Below, in pieces: positions 46,462 to 56,631 of a stretch of 64,000 nucleotides of DNA. The stretch's first letter is position 1, and every line of letters starts with the position of its first letter. This DNA comes from Lota lota (taxonomy: Eukaryota > Chordata > Actinopteri > Gadiformes > Lotidae). Position numbers and translations under genes: made by a program. The notes beneath the pieces were generated by a model. It saw only the letters and a program-made list of their open reading frames with translations. It did no database searches and had not been told where the DNA came from. The DNA lies in assembly GCA_026745465.1 (NCBI GenBank), contig JACYXH010000505.1, positions 246,412-310,411 of the forward strand. Direction: 5' to 3'.

Positions 46462-47284
46462 AAAAGGCTATTTACAAATATAAAAGAGCTAATGCTCTAA
46501 ATGCCAGTGTCATAATTTTTAATCTAAACCTAGCCATGATATTCTAGCTATATTTGCTAGCTAGTTAAACAAAATTGCTCCTTCTAACTTGACCAAAGTG
46601 TGCTAGCAAGTCAATGCTTATGCAAACCTTTAGAAAGGAAATTATTAAAAATGTGTTTTTATTTTACAAAAACTACAAAAACATTCAACATTATGTACAT
46701 GATAATTACTGTCAATTAATCCAGATAGTTTACTCACCATCTCCTCTTGTCTTTCGTTCCTTCTGTCTGGAGGTAATGAAAACTGGGGGAGGGGACAAGT
46801 GTTTTTTACACTCAACAGAAACATCAGTCATTGGAACACTTGGCAATAACAACTTTACTTGCGTCACATATTTTTAAAAGGCTATTTATAAATACAAAAC
46901 AGCTAATGCTTTAAATGCCAATGTCATAATTTAAATCTAAACCTAGCCACAATATTCTAGGTGTTTACTAGCTAGCTAGCTAGCTAAACAAAATTGTGCC
47001 TTTTAACGTGACCAAAGCTTGCTAGCAAATAGTCAATGCTTTATGCAAACCTTTAAACAAAGTTAAATTATATTAATATTTTACAGCCACAAAAACATTC
47101 AACATTATGTACATTTTAATTATTGTAAATTAATCAAGATAGTTTACTCGCTATCTCCTCGTGTCATTCGTTCCTTCTGTCTGGAGGTAAAGAGGACTGG
47201 GGGAGGGGACAAGTGTGTTTTATACTGAACGAACATCCTTCATTGGAACACTAGGAGATAACACCTTTACCTAAAAGATTTTTA
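46462..47284. repeat. head-to-tail tandem duplication, units about 400 bp
   Basis: Unit 1 is 46462-46875 and unit 2 is 46876 to about 47284. Both run AAAAGGCTATTTAYAAATA, CTAAACCTAGCCA, GCTAGCTAG, CATTCAACATTATGTACAT, CTTCTGTCTGGAGGTAA, CTGGGGGAGGGGACAAGTGT and CATTGGAACACT. Inside the CACTA element near its right end. Moderately diverged, so the duplication is not recent. Confidence 0.9.
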
Positions 47285-48137
47285 CATCATCAGTGTAGAA
47301 AACATTTAAATCAACTCTGATATCAATTCTATGCAACACTATAGTATGTAGCACTGGAAATTCAACACTGCTGTTTTTGCTGTGTAGGCTCCAGAGAATC
47401 CAACCGAGCAAATTTGATGTAAAATAGACAAGTGGTCAAAAAGAATGTTAATTTAGTCCACAGTGCAGAAATTGTAATGCATAAAAACAATTGGCCTGTG
47501 GGATACTTTCAGGCTATGACGAAACACAGTATATTACATAAAATGCTTGTTTTTAGATGACACTGTTTGTAGGATATGGCTGCATTAAAAGTGCACTATG
47601 ACATGTGAGCTAGGAACTTTGGCCATTTTAGTGAATAGTGGTATTAATAGTGCCCCCAAGAGGACAATGTGGCTCATCTTCTGACTGTCCACTCTGGGTT
47701 AGGTTCTAGACATGTGGCCCGAATTTGGTGTGAATATGATTTATTGTTTACGGATATGCCTATTTCCTGTCAAAGTGGCGTTCTCGCACATTACATTTGA
47801 GTCCCTAGGCCAAGAGGCTATATGGTTTGGAGTTTCAGAACTGTTTTGATACTGTTTAGTCTTTGGGAGATTGGGAATCTATTCGAGTTGGACATGTTTG
47901 AATTGGGGATTTGGGCTTGGGAGGAGAAGTGAAAAGCAATTTTTGCAGAAAACACATAATTGTGGGAAAATTCCTGTGGTGACCTTTATGGTTAGAGTGG
48001 CAAAGTTGGAGTGTTTGAGAAGATGCATCATTTTGCCCACAAATTGGGCCTTCAATTTGGCCTTTGAAATGTTGCAACTTTGACCCATTGGTAGCACTAG
48101 AGACTTGGCGAGTCAGGGGAACTTGCCGAACTAGCGA

Positions 48138-48460
48138 ATGTGGCGGAATAATAATAATAAAACTGGCAATAACTATGGGTGCCTTGCACCTTCGGTGATT
48201 GACACCTAAAAACAAACAATTACAATAGGGTGCCTTGCCTCACTGTGCTTGGCCCCCTAATAATTAAAACACTAACTAATACAAGAGGTTGCCTGCACAC
48301 AGTGCTTGGCCCCTTAATAATAATAAAGCTAGCAATAACAATAGGTGCCCTGCACCTTCAGTTCTTGCCACCTAATAATAATAACAATAATACAACTTGC
48401 AATAACAATAGTTGCCCAGCACCTTCAGTGCTCGACACCTAATAACAAAATAACAAAATA
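48138..48460. repeat. hairpin-rich short repeat array
   Basis: Alternating units of about 60-65 bp: GTGCCTTGCACCTTCGGTG...GACACCTAA, and GCTTGGCCCCCTAATAAT, each followed by AACTAGCAATAACAATAGG-type spacers. GCACCTTCGGTGC forms a palindrome. Related pieces occur at 39247-39325 and, in reverse, at 51867-52040. Confidence 0.75.
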
Positions 48461-48535
48461 ATACTAAATAACAAAAGAGGGACAAACAACAGGCTTCTAA
48501 AAACACGTAGTTGACATAAGGGACTGGGGAGACGG

Positions 48536-48955
48536 TATAATGGCTAAGCCTACAAACTTAAAGCCACTGAGGGGCTGCTATAAGGAATTAAAACAAACAA
48601 ACAAATAAACAGTCTATGGCTAGTGAACTAGCTGACGCGCTCTCTTCGAACTTACACTACTCCGTAGCCTACTGTGGAAATCACTGACTCCATTAGTCAT
48701 CGTTGAGTTTTGATTGTGGTTTATTGATTACAAAGTTCTTCTTTTCAATGTGCATGAAAACATGCTCCATCAACAAACATTTATGATCCCATGAGCGATG
48801 TGCACTGTATCGATTTGTTGCAGTCTAAAACTGTTTGTGCTCTCTCCTTAACAGCACACCCTCGTTACCTGTTGCAAGGTTCCTACCTATATAGGATTCA
48901 CACATGCCTATCAGTGCCACCAGTGGACAATTTGTGTCCTACACCCAAAACAATA
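48536..48955 (-). repeat. LTR-like dispersed repeat, copy 2 of 2
   Basis: Matches 17523-17958 along its length (GTATAATGGCTAAGCCTACA ... TTTGTGTCCTACACCCAAA). The flanks show ATAA on both sides if TG/CA ends are assumed, which would fit a solo LTR with a 4-bp duplication. No internal coding part nearby. Confidence 0.6.
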
Positions 48956-49801
48956 AAAATGGCTCTTACAGACGGTAAGAAACACAATGTATAATCCAGA
49001 AAAACATACAGGACAAACGGGAATATCAGCAAGGGGCATGTCAGGTTACAATTGATAAATATAATGTTCATGTTCAACTTCATGGTTCATAAGTATTTGT
49101 ATAATTCTTTCTATGAATTTCTTGTAGGGTTTTGTCCAACTCAGAATGGGCCTTTTGGGGGGGGGTGCGACTACATACGATTGTAAGCATTTTGCAGTGG
49201 TAGTTGACTGGTCTTGGTGGCCAAGTTTAATAAGGTGTAGTAAGTTGGTGGCCAACTTACTAAACTTTTGTATTTATCTACCCTAGCCTATTTATAAAAG
49301 CCAATTTTCATTTGTGAGAGCTCATCATGGGTTAGGTCTATGAAATTCAAAAGTCCTTTAAGCTTTTTCATAAGACCATAATCTTAAAAGCACAAATAAA
49401 AAATCTTAGCAGAAATTAATGCTATCCTAACCCTCCCCAATCCCTCCTCCCCCTCTTCTGACCATTCTCCATCCTTCACCTCTTGTCTCCATCTCATCGT
49501 AAAAAACACATTAGCCTTGCCTTGACGCCATTTTGAAAGAAAGAGTGGTCTGTGAAGTTGTCAGCAAACGCTGTCAGGGCCCACTGTTTTGAGAATGTTT
49601 ACATTACTGTTTGTTTTTATCACAATCCAGATTGTTTTTTAAAGGCAATTGTGCATTTTTCAGTTGCTTCTCCTTGACTTTGGAATACTTTACCCCTCAG
49701 CATCAGGCTCGCCTCTACATTAGAAACTTTAAAGTATTTATAAAATATGTAAGAATACCGTACAAGTTTTGTAATTTGTAAAAAAATATATATTTATACA
49801 G

Positions 49802-49909
49802 TACAGAGGAGGATGTTTGACGTTGAACAACTATTCCTGGAGGACATCATCAAGTTGATAAACCATCCAAGTGAAGGGATGGTGAATCCCAATAAGAAGA
49901 CTCAAGGAG
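49802..49909 (+). CDS. ythdc2: ythdc2 exon, end of RecA1 / start of insert
   Basis: With acceptor TATACAG (ending 49801) the split codon G|TA gives Val and the frame reads VQRRMFDVEQLFLEDIIKLI then NHPSEGMVNPNKKTQG. It aligns with the YTHDC2 segment IQGRPFEVKEMFLEDIL (from memory). An acceptor five bases later would give a stop in this phase, which fixes the start. The family's Gly-Arg-Pro (the GRxxPV loop of DEAH helicases) reads Arg-Arg-Met here, an unusual change. The exon ends in phase 1 at donor GTAACT (49910). Confidence 0.9.
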
Positions 49910-51220
49910 GTAACTAACCTTTGCTGACTTAAAAAACAAATAATACTACTGTAATACTATACTGCACTGCTGTAATATTAACAATGTTCTTACATTTTAT
50001 ATACATAGGGGTTTATATACATTAAGGGTGTAACAGTTCAGGTGAGTCACAGTAAGATTAGTTTCAAGTTTTTTGGTCACTTATTTTTGTTCGGTACTAT
50101 ACATTACTGTCGGCCATTTGTGTGTGGATCAGGCTACTAGTTTGTCTATGTTGACGAAAGTACGGTGCAATGTAGACTAGATGGAGGAGAATGTAATAGT
50201 TTCATTTCAAAATAATAACATGTAGACCCTGCATCATTATTTTCTTTTGAAACTGCTCCCGCAATTAAACTATTACATGCGACCATGCATGTCTTTTGAG
50301 TCAAGGCGATAGCTAATCTTGGCTGGCTTGAAAAACGAATAATACTTCTGTAATACTAAACTGCACTGCTGTAATAATAAATATGATGTAAACGCCACGG
50401 TTTTCACAACTTTGAACTCGCCCACCTTAAGGATGACTGCTATTCGTAACTAAGTGAACATTTACTCTTCTCCCAACTAATGACAATATGTCACAGAAGT
50501 CATTGGAATGGCAGCATTTTATTAAAAAGGACAATTTATTTTCATCGGTCAACTTTCGTGTTTCAAGCTCGATAGGCTTGAATGTGAACATATCAGCATT
50601 AGCACCTTGGCATGAATCGCAGCGGCATCCATTGGGACCCATTATATTAAACACAGAACACAACCTAAAATCGATTCTTCCTTAATTTAAAACAACCAAC
50701 ACCACCATTCCCTTTAAATAATACAACAGTTTAACGCCACCTTTCATCTAGGACCTGTGATTCTATTTCTGACATGGAAAGGTCTTCAATTCCAGGCTCC
50801 AGAAAACAGTGGATAAGCGATATTTTAATAATTCAGTATTCCTTACCTATCTGATGGTGAGTCACTGGATGGTGCTCTGGTGGAGGGTGCTACGTTGAAA
50901 GGACGAGAACAGGCTTTCAAGGTCTCTTGCTAGAAGTTGACGTGGATGGTCCTCCTGTTTGGTAACTGTACAATGTGAAGTAAAACAATGTGGTTTATAG
51001 GGATAGGTCAGAATATTCGATTATTTGTTCCCAAGGGTCAAAGCCGACATTTTACCCGTTATCATTTTTCCCATTCAAATAAACAAGAATTAACGGACGG
51101 AACTAATGTTGCTTCTGTAGCCTCATTCGTTTTTTTACCGCACCTACCAAACTCACTGTATCCGCCACGAATGGAAGACCGCTCCTTCTCAAAACATAGT
51201 GTGATTTGAACCCGGCAAAA

Positions 51221-51410
51221 CACATGTCCACGTAGTCTAGTGGTATAGCCTCTGCCACACGGGCATAGGGTCGCCAGTTCGAGTCCGACCTCGATCAGGC
51301 ATTTTGCGAGACGTGGCGGTGATGAGTGACGACTACGCCAGCGATTCGCTCGAAAAGGGCGGCCACTGGGAAAGGCGGTGCGTGCGCTGTGAATACCTTG
51401 TGTGACTGCT
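51221..51410 (+). mobile_element. tRNA-derived SINE-like element, copy 2
   Basis: The head has an A box TAGTCTAGTGG at 51233-51243 and a B box AGTTCGAGTCC at 51276-51286 with tRNA-like spacing. The tail is GGCGGTGCGTGCGCTGTGAA then TACCTTGTGTGACTGC. It matches 26870-27102 in reverse. The head does not close into a full cloverleaf with a matching acceptor stem, so it is a SINE and not a tRNA gene. Confidence 0.75.
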
Positions 51411-51866
51411 ATTCTGATAACGTGACCCAAATGGTTGGTTACCGGTCTAGTAGAACACATGCGAGATTGGCGTCTCTGTAGTCCTAGCTTGTCGCGATGC
51501 TGTCCATCTTGGGAATGTTGCACCAATATTTACCCTCGTACCTCTCCTCTTGTCAGATAATCTTCTTTGGTCGTTTGATTCACCCGTACGTTTGTGCTTT
51601 AGATGGACATCTTCGGCTGGATGGAGTGGATAGAGTGCATAGCTATCTAGTTCGCCGACTTCTTCCCCCACTCTGTGTTTCCCGTATTTCCTGGAAGTTA
51701 GGGGTTAAAGGGCAGATGACGCTGTTAACACTACAAAATTGCCCGGACCGTTACCATGTATAAAAGTACAGATTTCTCTGAGTTTGGACATGGTTGAAAA
51801 CATTTGAGATATCGTAATTTCACAACAAAATAAAATATATAACATAGGTCTAGTTTTTAGATATTT

Positions 51867-52910
51867 AGGGGGCCAAGCACGAAGTGCGAGGCAACCTATT
51901 GTAATTGTTAGTTTTATTATTATTATTAGGGGGCCAAGCACGAAGTGCGAGGCAACCTATTGTAATTGTTAGTTTTATTATTAGGGGGCCAAGCACGAAG
52001 TGCGAGGCAACCTATTGTAATTGTTAGTTTTATTATTATTATTCCGCCAAAATTGACTTACACAGCCTAAACCGCTGTGTCACTTTTTATGAAACTTTAT
52101 ACAGCTGTAAGGGGTGACTACACAAGATCTGTGAGAAAAGATTGCACTGATTGGCCCAAAGGTGGCGCTATTGCAATCGTCCTGACCCCTTTGAGATACA
52201 GTCATGAAAATTTGCTCAAATATGCATCTCCACATGCTGAACAAATTTGCCTCAAGAACCTATGACTTCCGCCATGATAGATTTTCCGCCATTTTGAATT
52301 TTGTGAAAAACACTAAAATCCCTAAGAATCCTAGGGTTTTTGAGATAGACATAAATCCTTTGGCACACATCATCCTTAGACCTATGTCGTTCATATGACG
52401 GGAAGAGAAGTTTGTACACTTTATAAAATGGCCATTAGGAGCCATTAAGTCTGAAAAGGGTGTGGCCTAAAAACTGCTTATATTAACATCAAGATAGAGT
52501 CCTATGATCTTGAACCCAATTACAAAGTTGCTTAGAAGTAAATTCTAAACAAGATGGCACTCTTCATTTTTCAATTGGGGCGTGGCATCAAAAAAGGCGT
52601 GGTTATGGCTAAAATGACCATAGCTCCTAGACAGATTGTTTGATTTGAGCGGGACCAATTGTCAAACAATAAGGGTCATAAACCCTAACTGATAAAGTAA
52701 AATGAAGTTGATTGAAAAAAACAAAATGGCTAAAAACTGTCCGAATGGACGTAAATGCGTTTTTCGACATCAACATGGACGCCTATGATCTTGAGTCCAA
52801 TACAAAAGTTGTTGGGCATGAAATTTTGAACAAGATGTCCCTGTCTAAAAAAGGTCTTATTGGTCTGCGTAAGGCTTGGCCCCCGTTAATCGCTGCTTGC
52901 AGCTTTAATT
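51867..52910. mobile_element. nonautonomous element with GGGGGCCAAGC ends and triplicated 5' unit
   Basis: The left end AGGGGGCCAAGCACGAAGTG and right end GCTTGGCCCCC (52874-52884) are inverted. The left end is repeated three times head to tail, starting at 51867, 51928 and 51983 (61- and 55-bp spacing, joined by TTATTATTATT). Each unit holds the palindrome GCACGAAGTGC. The interior is AT-rich with short imperfect repeats (ACAAGATGKCMCT, AAACTGCTTAT) and no transposase. The array at 48138 and pieces near 39250 and 41553 (GTGGCGGAATAATAAT) belong to the same broad family. Confidence 0.7.
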
Positions 52911-53185
52911 TAATATTGTTAAATAAGCTTTTGCATGAATATAAAGATGCATTTGAGCTCTTTGGATATCTTGATAACGTGGGTTCAGGGATGTAAGATT
53001 TTCACTATATATATATATTCTTTTTTTCTATATATATAAAAAAGGGAATGGTATAATAAGGCAGAACTAGCTTTTTCTACATTACACACACAACATCGGA
53101 TAGGATTGTAAGACATATAAAGACCCTATTGTTTACTCATTTTCTTTCTCCCCCCGCCTTGTACGTGTGTGTGAGTGTTGTTTAG

Positions 53186-53295
53186 AAGATAATCAAGGAC
53201 ATTTGACACAATGGTGTGGGACCTTGGATGATGCTCCTCAGTTGGAATGCTACAATTCAGTGCCGGATAAGAGAGATGTGGGCGTCATCAAAATG
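53186..53295 (+). CDS. ythdc2: ythdc2 exon, linker before ankyrin insert
   Basis: Split codon G|AA gives Glu, then DNQGHLTQWCGTLDDAPQLE and CYNSVPDKRDVGVIKM. LTQW matches LTEW of YTHDC2 (from memory) in the poorly conserved linker before the ankyrin repeats. It enters in phase 1 and leaves in phase 0 at donor GTAAAC (53296). The linker is about 14 residues shorter than I recall in human, so a small phase-0 exon could be missed in 53296-54362, though nothing there looks convincing. Confidence 0.8.
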
Positions 53296-54362
53296 GTAAA
53301 CTGGATTTTTGTTATCACCATCCTCACCCTTAATAAAATTTTATCGGAGAGTTTGGTATCGATACATTGGAGATAATTCTGACAATTTCATTCATTAATT
53401 TAATTCATACATTCTCAGTTTATGAATTGTTGTGACTAAAGTAAACAATGCAGTTACGTTATCAAGTCTTCAACTTACAAAGGGTTTGTATAAACATTTC
53501 GTAATCATAATGTACACATGCAAAGACTAGATGTTGTGTGAGGTCGAGCTTAAGGCATGAAATTGCATTAATATATATTTATTTTTAATTTTAACTACCT
53601 ACCCCTAGCCATTATTTGTCCTATCATTCATTTCTTGGAAAAGGCTTTCAACGTGCTCAAGGCCAGACTGATCTGCAGAGAGAAACAGAATGTGAACTCG
53701 CAAGCTCTGGATAGTCTCGTGAGGCTAACGTTTTTTAGTAGCTGGTTAGAAATATGGAGAATGCTGTATCAAAGTACACCAATTTTAAAATACATATTGC
53801 TGCAAAAATGTGCAAAGTTTATAGGGATGGAATAAATAAAAAACTTAAATTAATGACTAACTTTGGCTACATTGTAAAAAGCTACACCAACTTTACATTG
53901 AAGCTCTGCTGTAACCGAGTCAGACTCGGACCAAGAGTAGATCCAGAAGCCACTGACTTCCTCCACACAGACACAGTACTTACGTACGTGATATTGCAGT
54001 TTTGCTTTTTGAAGCATTATTCCAATAAAATGTGTTTGAACCTATAAGACCGTTTCAGAAATGAAATGTCTTCATCTCAACAGCCCTACTTTAAAATATT
54101 ACATGGTGGGGCAGCGCCACTATAACAATGTTTGGGGAGTACCCTATAATAGATAGATAGATATTTATATACTTTTTTTATAGGCACTTTTGTCATCCCC
54201 TGCTTTATCAAAAATGTACCATACCAAACTGAAAACAGTGACCCTAAAACGTAATATGAATCGAACCGTGAATTTTGTGAACCGTTCCAGAGCTAACATA
54301 CATACAAGTTTGATCCTTTTTGTTTTTTTGTGGTTTGAATTCTGGTCTTTCTTTGGTTTTAG

Positions 54363-54492
54363 GATGCAACTGAAGCAGCAAGTTTGGACCTCCAAAAAGA
54401 GGCCGATGCCTGCATTTCCAACATCTATTCAAACAAAGACCCCAGTGCCTTTCGTCATCTGATTAATCTCATCCTAAATAAAAACCTTGGTG
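54363..54492 (+). CDS. ythdc2: ythdc2 exon, helices before ankyrin repeats
   Basis: Acceptor GGTTTTAG; frame DATEAASLDLQKEADACISN then IYSNKDPSAFRHLINLILNK and NLG plus a split codon. It aligns with the human KEMDACLSDIWLHKDIDAFA segment (from memory). It ends in phase 1; the donor is GTTTGT at 54493, a weak site. A GT three bases earlier is possible but breaks the phase with the next exon. Confidence 0.88.
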
Positions 54493-54616
54493 GTTTGTTG
54501 TATTAATGTCTATTTTATGTGATTTTCCAGTGGAACTTTTGTGGCTGCCAATTAGTCCAAGCTAAACATGTATTTAACTATTTAAGTAAATGTGAACTGT
54601 GGTTGTGATTTGACAG

Positions 54617-54743
54617 TAGACTACAGGCACAGGAAGACTAGTGCCACAACATTGATGATAGCTGCTGGCCAGGGATTTGTCACACAGATTGAGGAGCTCC
54701 TGAACCTCGGGGCCAGAATAAATCTCACAGACTCCAACGGCTG
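54617..54743 (+). CDS. ythdc2: ythdc2 exon, ankyrin repeats
   Basis: Split codon G|TA (Val), then DYRHRKTSATTLMIAAGQGF and VTQIEELLNLGARINLTDSN. TSATTLMIAAGQGF with ELLNLGA is a standard ankyrin repeat. In YTHDC2 these repeats are inserted in the helicase core between the RecA lobes and help bind protein partners such as XRN1. The intron before it is only 124 bp. It ends in phase 2 within the Trp codon of NGW at donor GTATGT (54744). Confidence 0.95.
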
Positions 54744-56531
54744 GTATGTATGGCAGATAAAAAAATTAGAAAATGTAACACAAACACACATGAACACAAT
54801 GTATCATTATTACAAATTCCATTCAGTTGCAGTATTTATATATTTTTGAGTCTTAAAAAATCTAAATCACAGCTGGCCTGAGCAAAAAAGTTTTAAAAAA
54901 GGGACATCTTAAAACATTATTGCTCATTGGTGGATTATGAGAGCTATTTTCTTAGATAGCAGAGCTGTCTGAGTAGGGTTTCTCACTACAAGCATTTTAA
55001 TGCGTGGATACATTTGTGAGGGTTTGAAAAGTCACCATGTTCAGGTAGATGACGGGAAGGGAACCAATTCGTTTTTTATTGTAAGAAATATATATATATT
55101 GTTTGTGTTGTGAGGGTCTGTGGTCATATTTATATCCATTGCCTTAAAATGTTTCAAACTTATTTTCCTAAATTAGAACATGGTTGATTCACCCTCTTCA
55201 AACAGGTCAACAGGTTGCCATGTTACGTTTGTTTGTTGGAATCTCCAATCTTGGAACCACCCAGTGAAACTAAAGAAGGTGCTTTCACATCTAAAAGTGA
55301 ATGTTAGCAATGCTTTTTGTTAAGAAACCTTTTGCGTAATTTTTATCATTGATAAGTAAAACATAATCACTCCAATTTCCATTCCAAATCCAAAGGGACA
55401 GCAATTAATGTTCCTTTTACAATGTCAAGGGTTTAAGCGGACTCTTCATGCTGCAATATTATAGTATTGGACAGACCGTGCAATAAACCTGTTTCAGTGG
55501 CTAAGTTGATTAAAGGACGCTGATTAGGGTCATAGTTCTATATAGCAAATGCCGTTTATATGCAATTTTGAGCATTAGCGCTTAGCTTAGCATTTATTCA
55601 AATCTAAATTGTGATGTAATGTTTTTGAGCTATTGACCCATAACTTTGCACACTTCTTAAAAGGGAATGGTTTCTGTGCCTACCTAGTTTCGAGGGTGTA
55701 GCTCATTCTCAATTAGCCTGGAAACCAGACGAATCTTGCATGCTCATGTTTCAATTGCTCTGCAGATAAGGTCCCATACAAAAAGATTTCTGCCCGGTAC
55801 GAGATAGGTTGACCAATCACAACCGTTTATCTAACCGTCTCATTCAAGTTATCAACGAGTACTAGCCAATGAGAGGCAGAGTAGGGCGGGTCATGACATC
55901 GCCCTCTATCTTTTCTGTCTGCTGCTAGCTACACTTCCTGGTAGCTTGGAAAACACAATCACTGTAAGCAACCAGTTTTTTTTGAAGTAATTATGCAGGT
56001 GATAAGGTTAGCTTGTCAACTTAAAGACCCAGCGAACCCACTGTTTTAGCTGGAATTCGAACACAGATTAAAAAACATTAAAGTGGGGTTGAGAGTTTTA
56101 GGAAAGAGGGGGGCGTGTTTTCCCCATGGTTACGACCCATGAAAACTTTGTGACACTTTAGTACCGTCGTTGTGTATGAGCGTTATAATGAGCGAAGTTA
56201 TATATACACCCTATATATACTATAGGTGTCCGGGAAGCCTAACCCTCACTCGGACGGGGACATTAAATGTATCGCTGCTCGGACAGAACTTCACCACCCA
56301 CCCACACCGTATCGTTATACTATATGTCCGAAAAGCTCAACTTTCTCTCGGACGGCGCAGTCAACCGCTGCCCAGACAGAGCATCACACGTCTACACACA
56401 CGGCGCCGCCGGTTCCCCTTGGTCACGAAAAGAACGCCACCTCCTCCGAAATGATTGTACTCTTATATTTTGGGTGGCGATGTATTAGTTTTCCTTTGAT
56501 TTTGCCTAATTATTGTCATTATTTGTTTCAG
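54744..56531 (+). other. ythdc2 intron, 1.8 kb
   Basis: Donor GTATGT; acceptor TTTGTTTCAG ending at 56531. It holds repeat family X (56080-56460) and a possible small repeat at 55720-55930 (TAGCCTGGAAACCAGACGAA ... CCAATGAGAGGCAGAG) whose ends I could not pair. No coding signal besides the neighbouring exons. Confidence 0.75.
56080..56460 (+). repeat. dispersed repeat family X, copy 2
   Basis: Shares CCCCATGGTTACGACCCATG, CGTCGTTGTGTATGAGCG and GGTGTCCGGGAAGCCTAACC with 26590-26850. A second degenerate copy of the GTCCGAAAAGCTCAACTTTC type motif follows at about 56326, and another piece (GAGAAACCTAACCCCCTGTC) lies at 58870. It ends about 70 bp before the ythdc2 exon at 56532. Confidence 0.7.
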
Positions 56532-56597
56532 GACAGCACTGGACTGGGCCAAGCACTTCAAGCAAAAGATGGCAGAAGATCTACTCAAGTCCTACAT
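56532..56597 (+). CDS. ythdc2: ythdc2 exon, ankyrin repeat end (66 bp)
   Basis: Completes TG|G (Trp), then TALDWAKHFKQKMAEDLLKS and Tyr. ALDWAKHF is nearly the human sequence from memory, and this is the C-terminal helix of the second ankyrin repeat. It ends in phase 2 (AT) at donor GTAAAA (56598); read on without splicing, the frame stops at once (ATG TAA). The Tc1 element begins only about 35 bp past this donor. Confidence 0.93.
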
Positions 56598-56631
56598 GTA
56601 AAAGCACTGTTCAAACACATAAACTGCTCAA

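Larger units (their letters stand above)
41978..47384 (-). mobile_element. CACTA/EnSpm-like DNA transposon, 5.4 kb, broken
   Basis: The ends match as inverted repeats: left CATAGAAATAACACCAGTGT (41978), right as reverse complement CACAGCAAAAACAGCAGTGT (to 47384), both followed by TGAA. The left 450 bp is crowded with AGTGTT/AACACT motifs arranged partly as a tandem duplication, like the subterminal transposase-binding repeats of CACTA elements. Minus-strand coding pieces resemble the transposase of fish EnSpm elements. A clear 2-3 bp target duplication could not be fixed. An L2-like LINE (44340-45228) is nested in it and a 0.4-kb tandem duplication (46462-47284) lies near the right end. Confidence 0.75.
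35902..49801 (+). other. ythdc2 intron, 13.9 kb
   Basis: Donor GTAATG at 35902; acceptor TATACAG ending at 49801. It holds a repeat copy (36790), a MITE-like element (37254), a hairpin (38191), the short LTR element (39331-40995), CACTA with nested L2 (41978-47384), hairpin-rich short repeats and an LTR-like repeat (48536). Nothing recognised at 35902-36789, 38307-39180 (apart from short repeat pieces near 38560), 47385-48137 and 48956-49801. Confidence 0.85.
49910..53185 (+). other. ythdc2 intron, 3.3 kb
   Basis: Donor GTAACT; acceptor TTGTTTAG ending at 53185. It contains a tRNA-derived SINE (51221-51410) and a 1-kb element with GGGGGCCAAGC ends (51867-52910). I see nothing recognisable in 49910-51220. 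Confidence 0.85.

Noticed and set aside
49807-49909. Alternative start of the 49802 exon at the AG five bases downstream
   Set aside because: In the phase set by the previous exon it runs into an early stop, while the upstream AG gives an open frame aligned with YTHDC2.
51221-51300. Functional tRNA gene
   Set aside because: A and B boxes are present, but no complementary acceptor stem closes the cloverleaf, and the sequence continues into a tail shared with 26870-27102, so it is a SINE.
53635-53835. Extra ythdc2 exon or a transposon coding piece (EKAFNVLKARLIC)
   Set aside because: No fitting splice phases and no similarity to YTHDC2; FNVLKARL resembles an RT/RNase H fragment only weakly.
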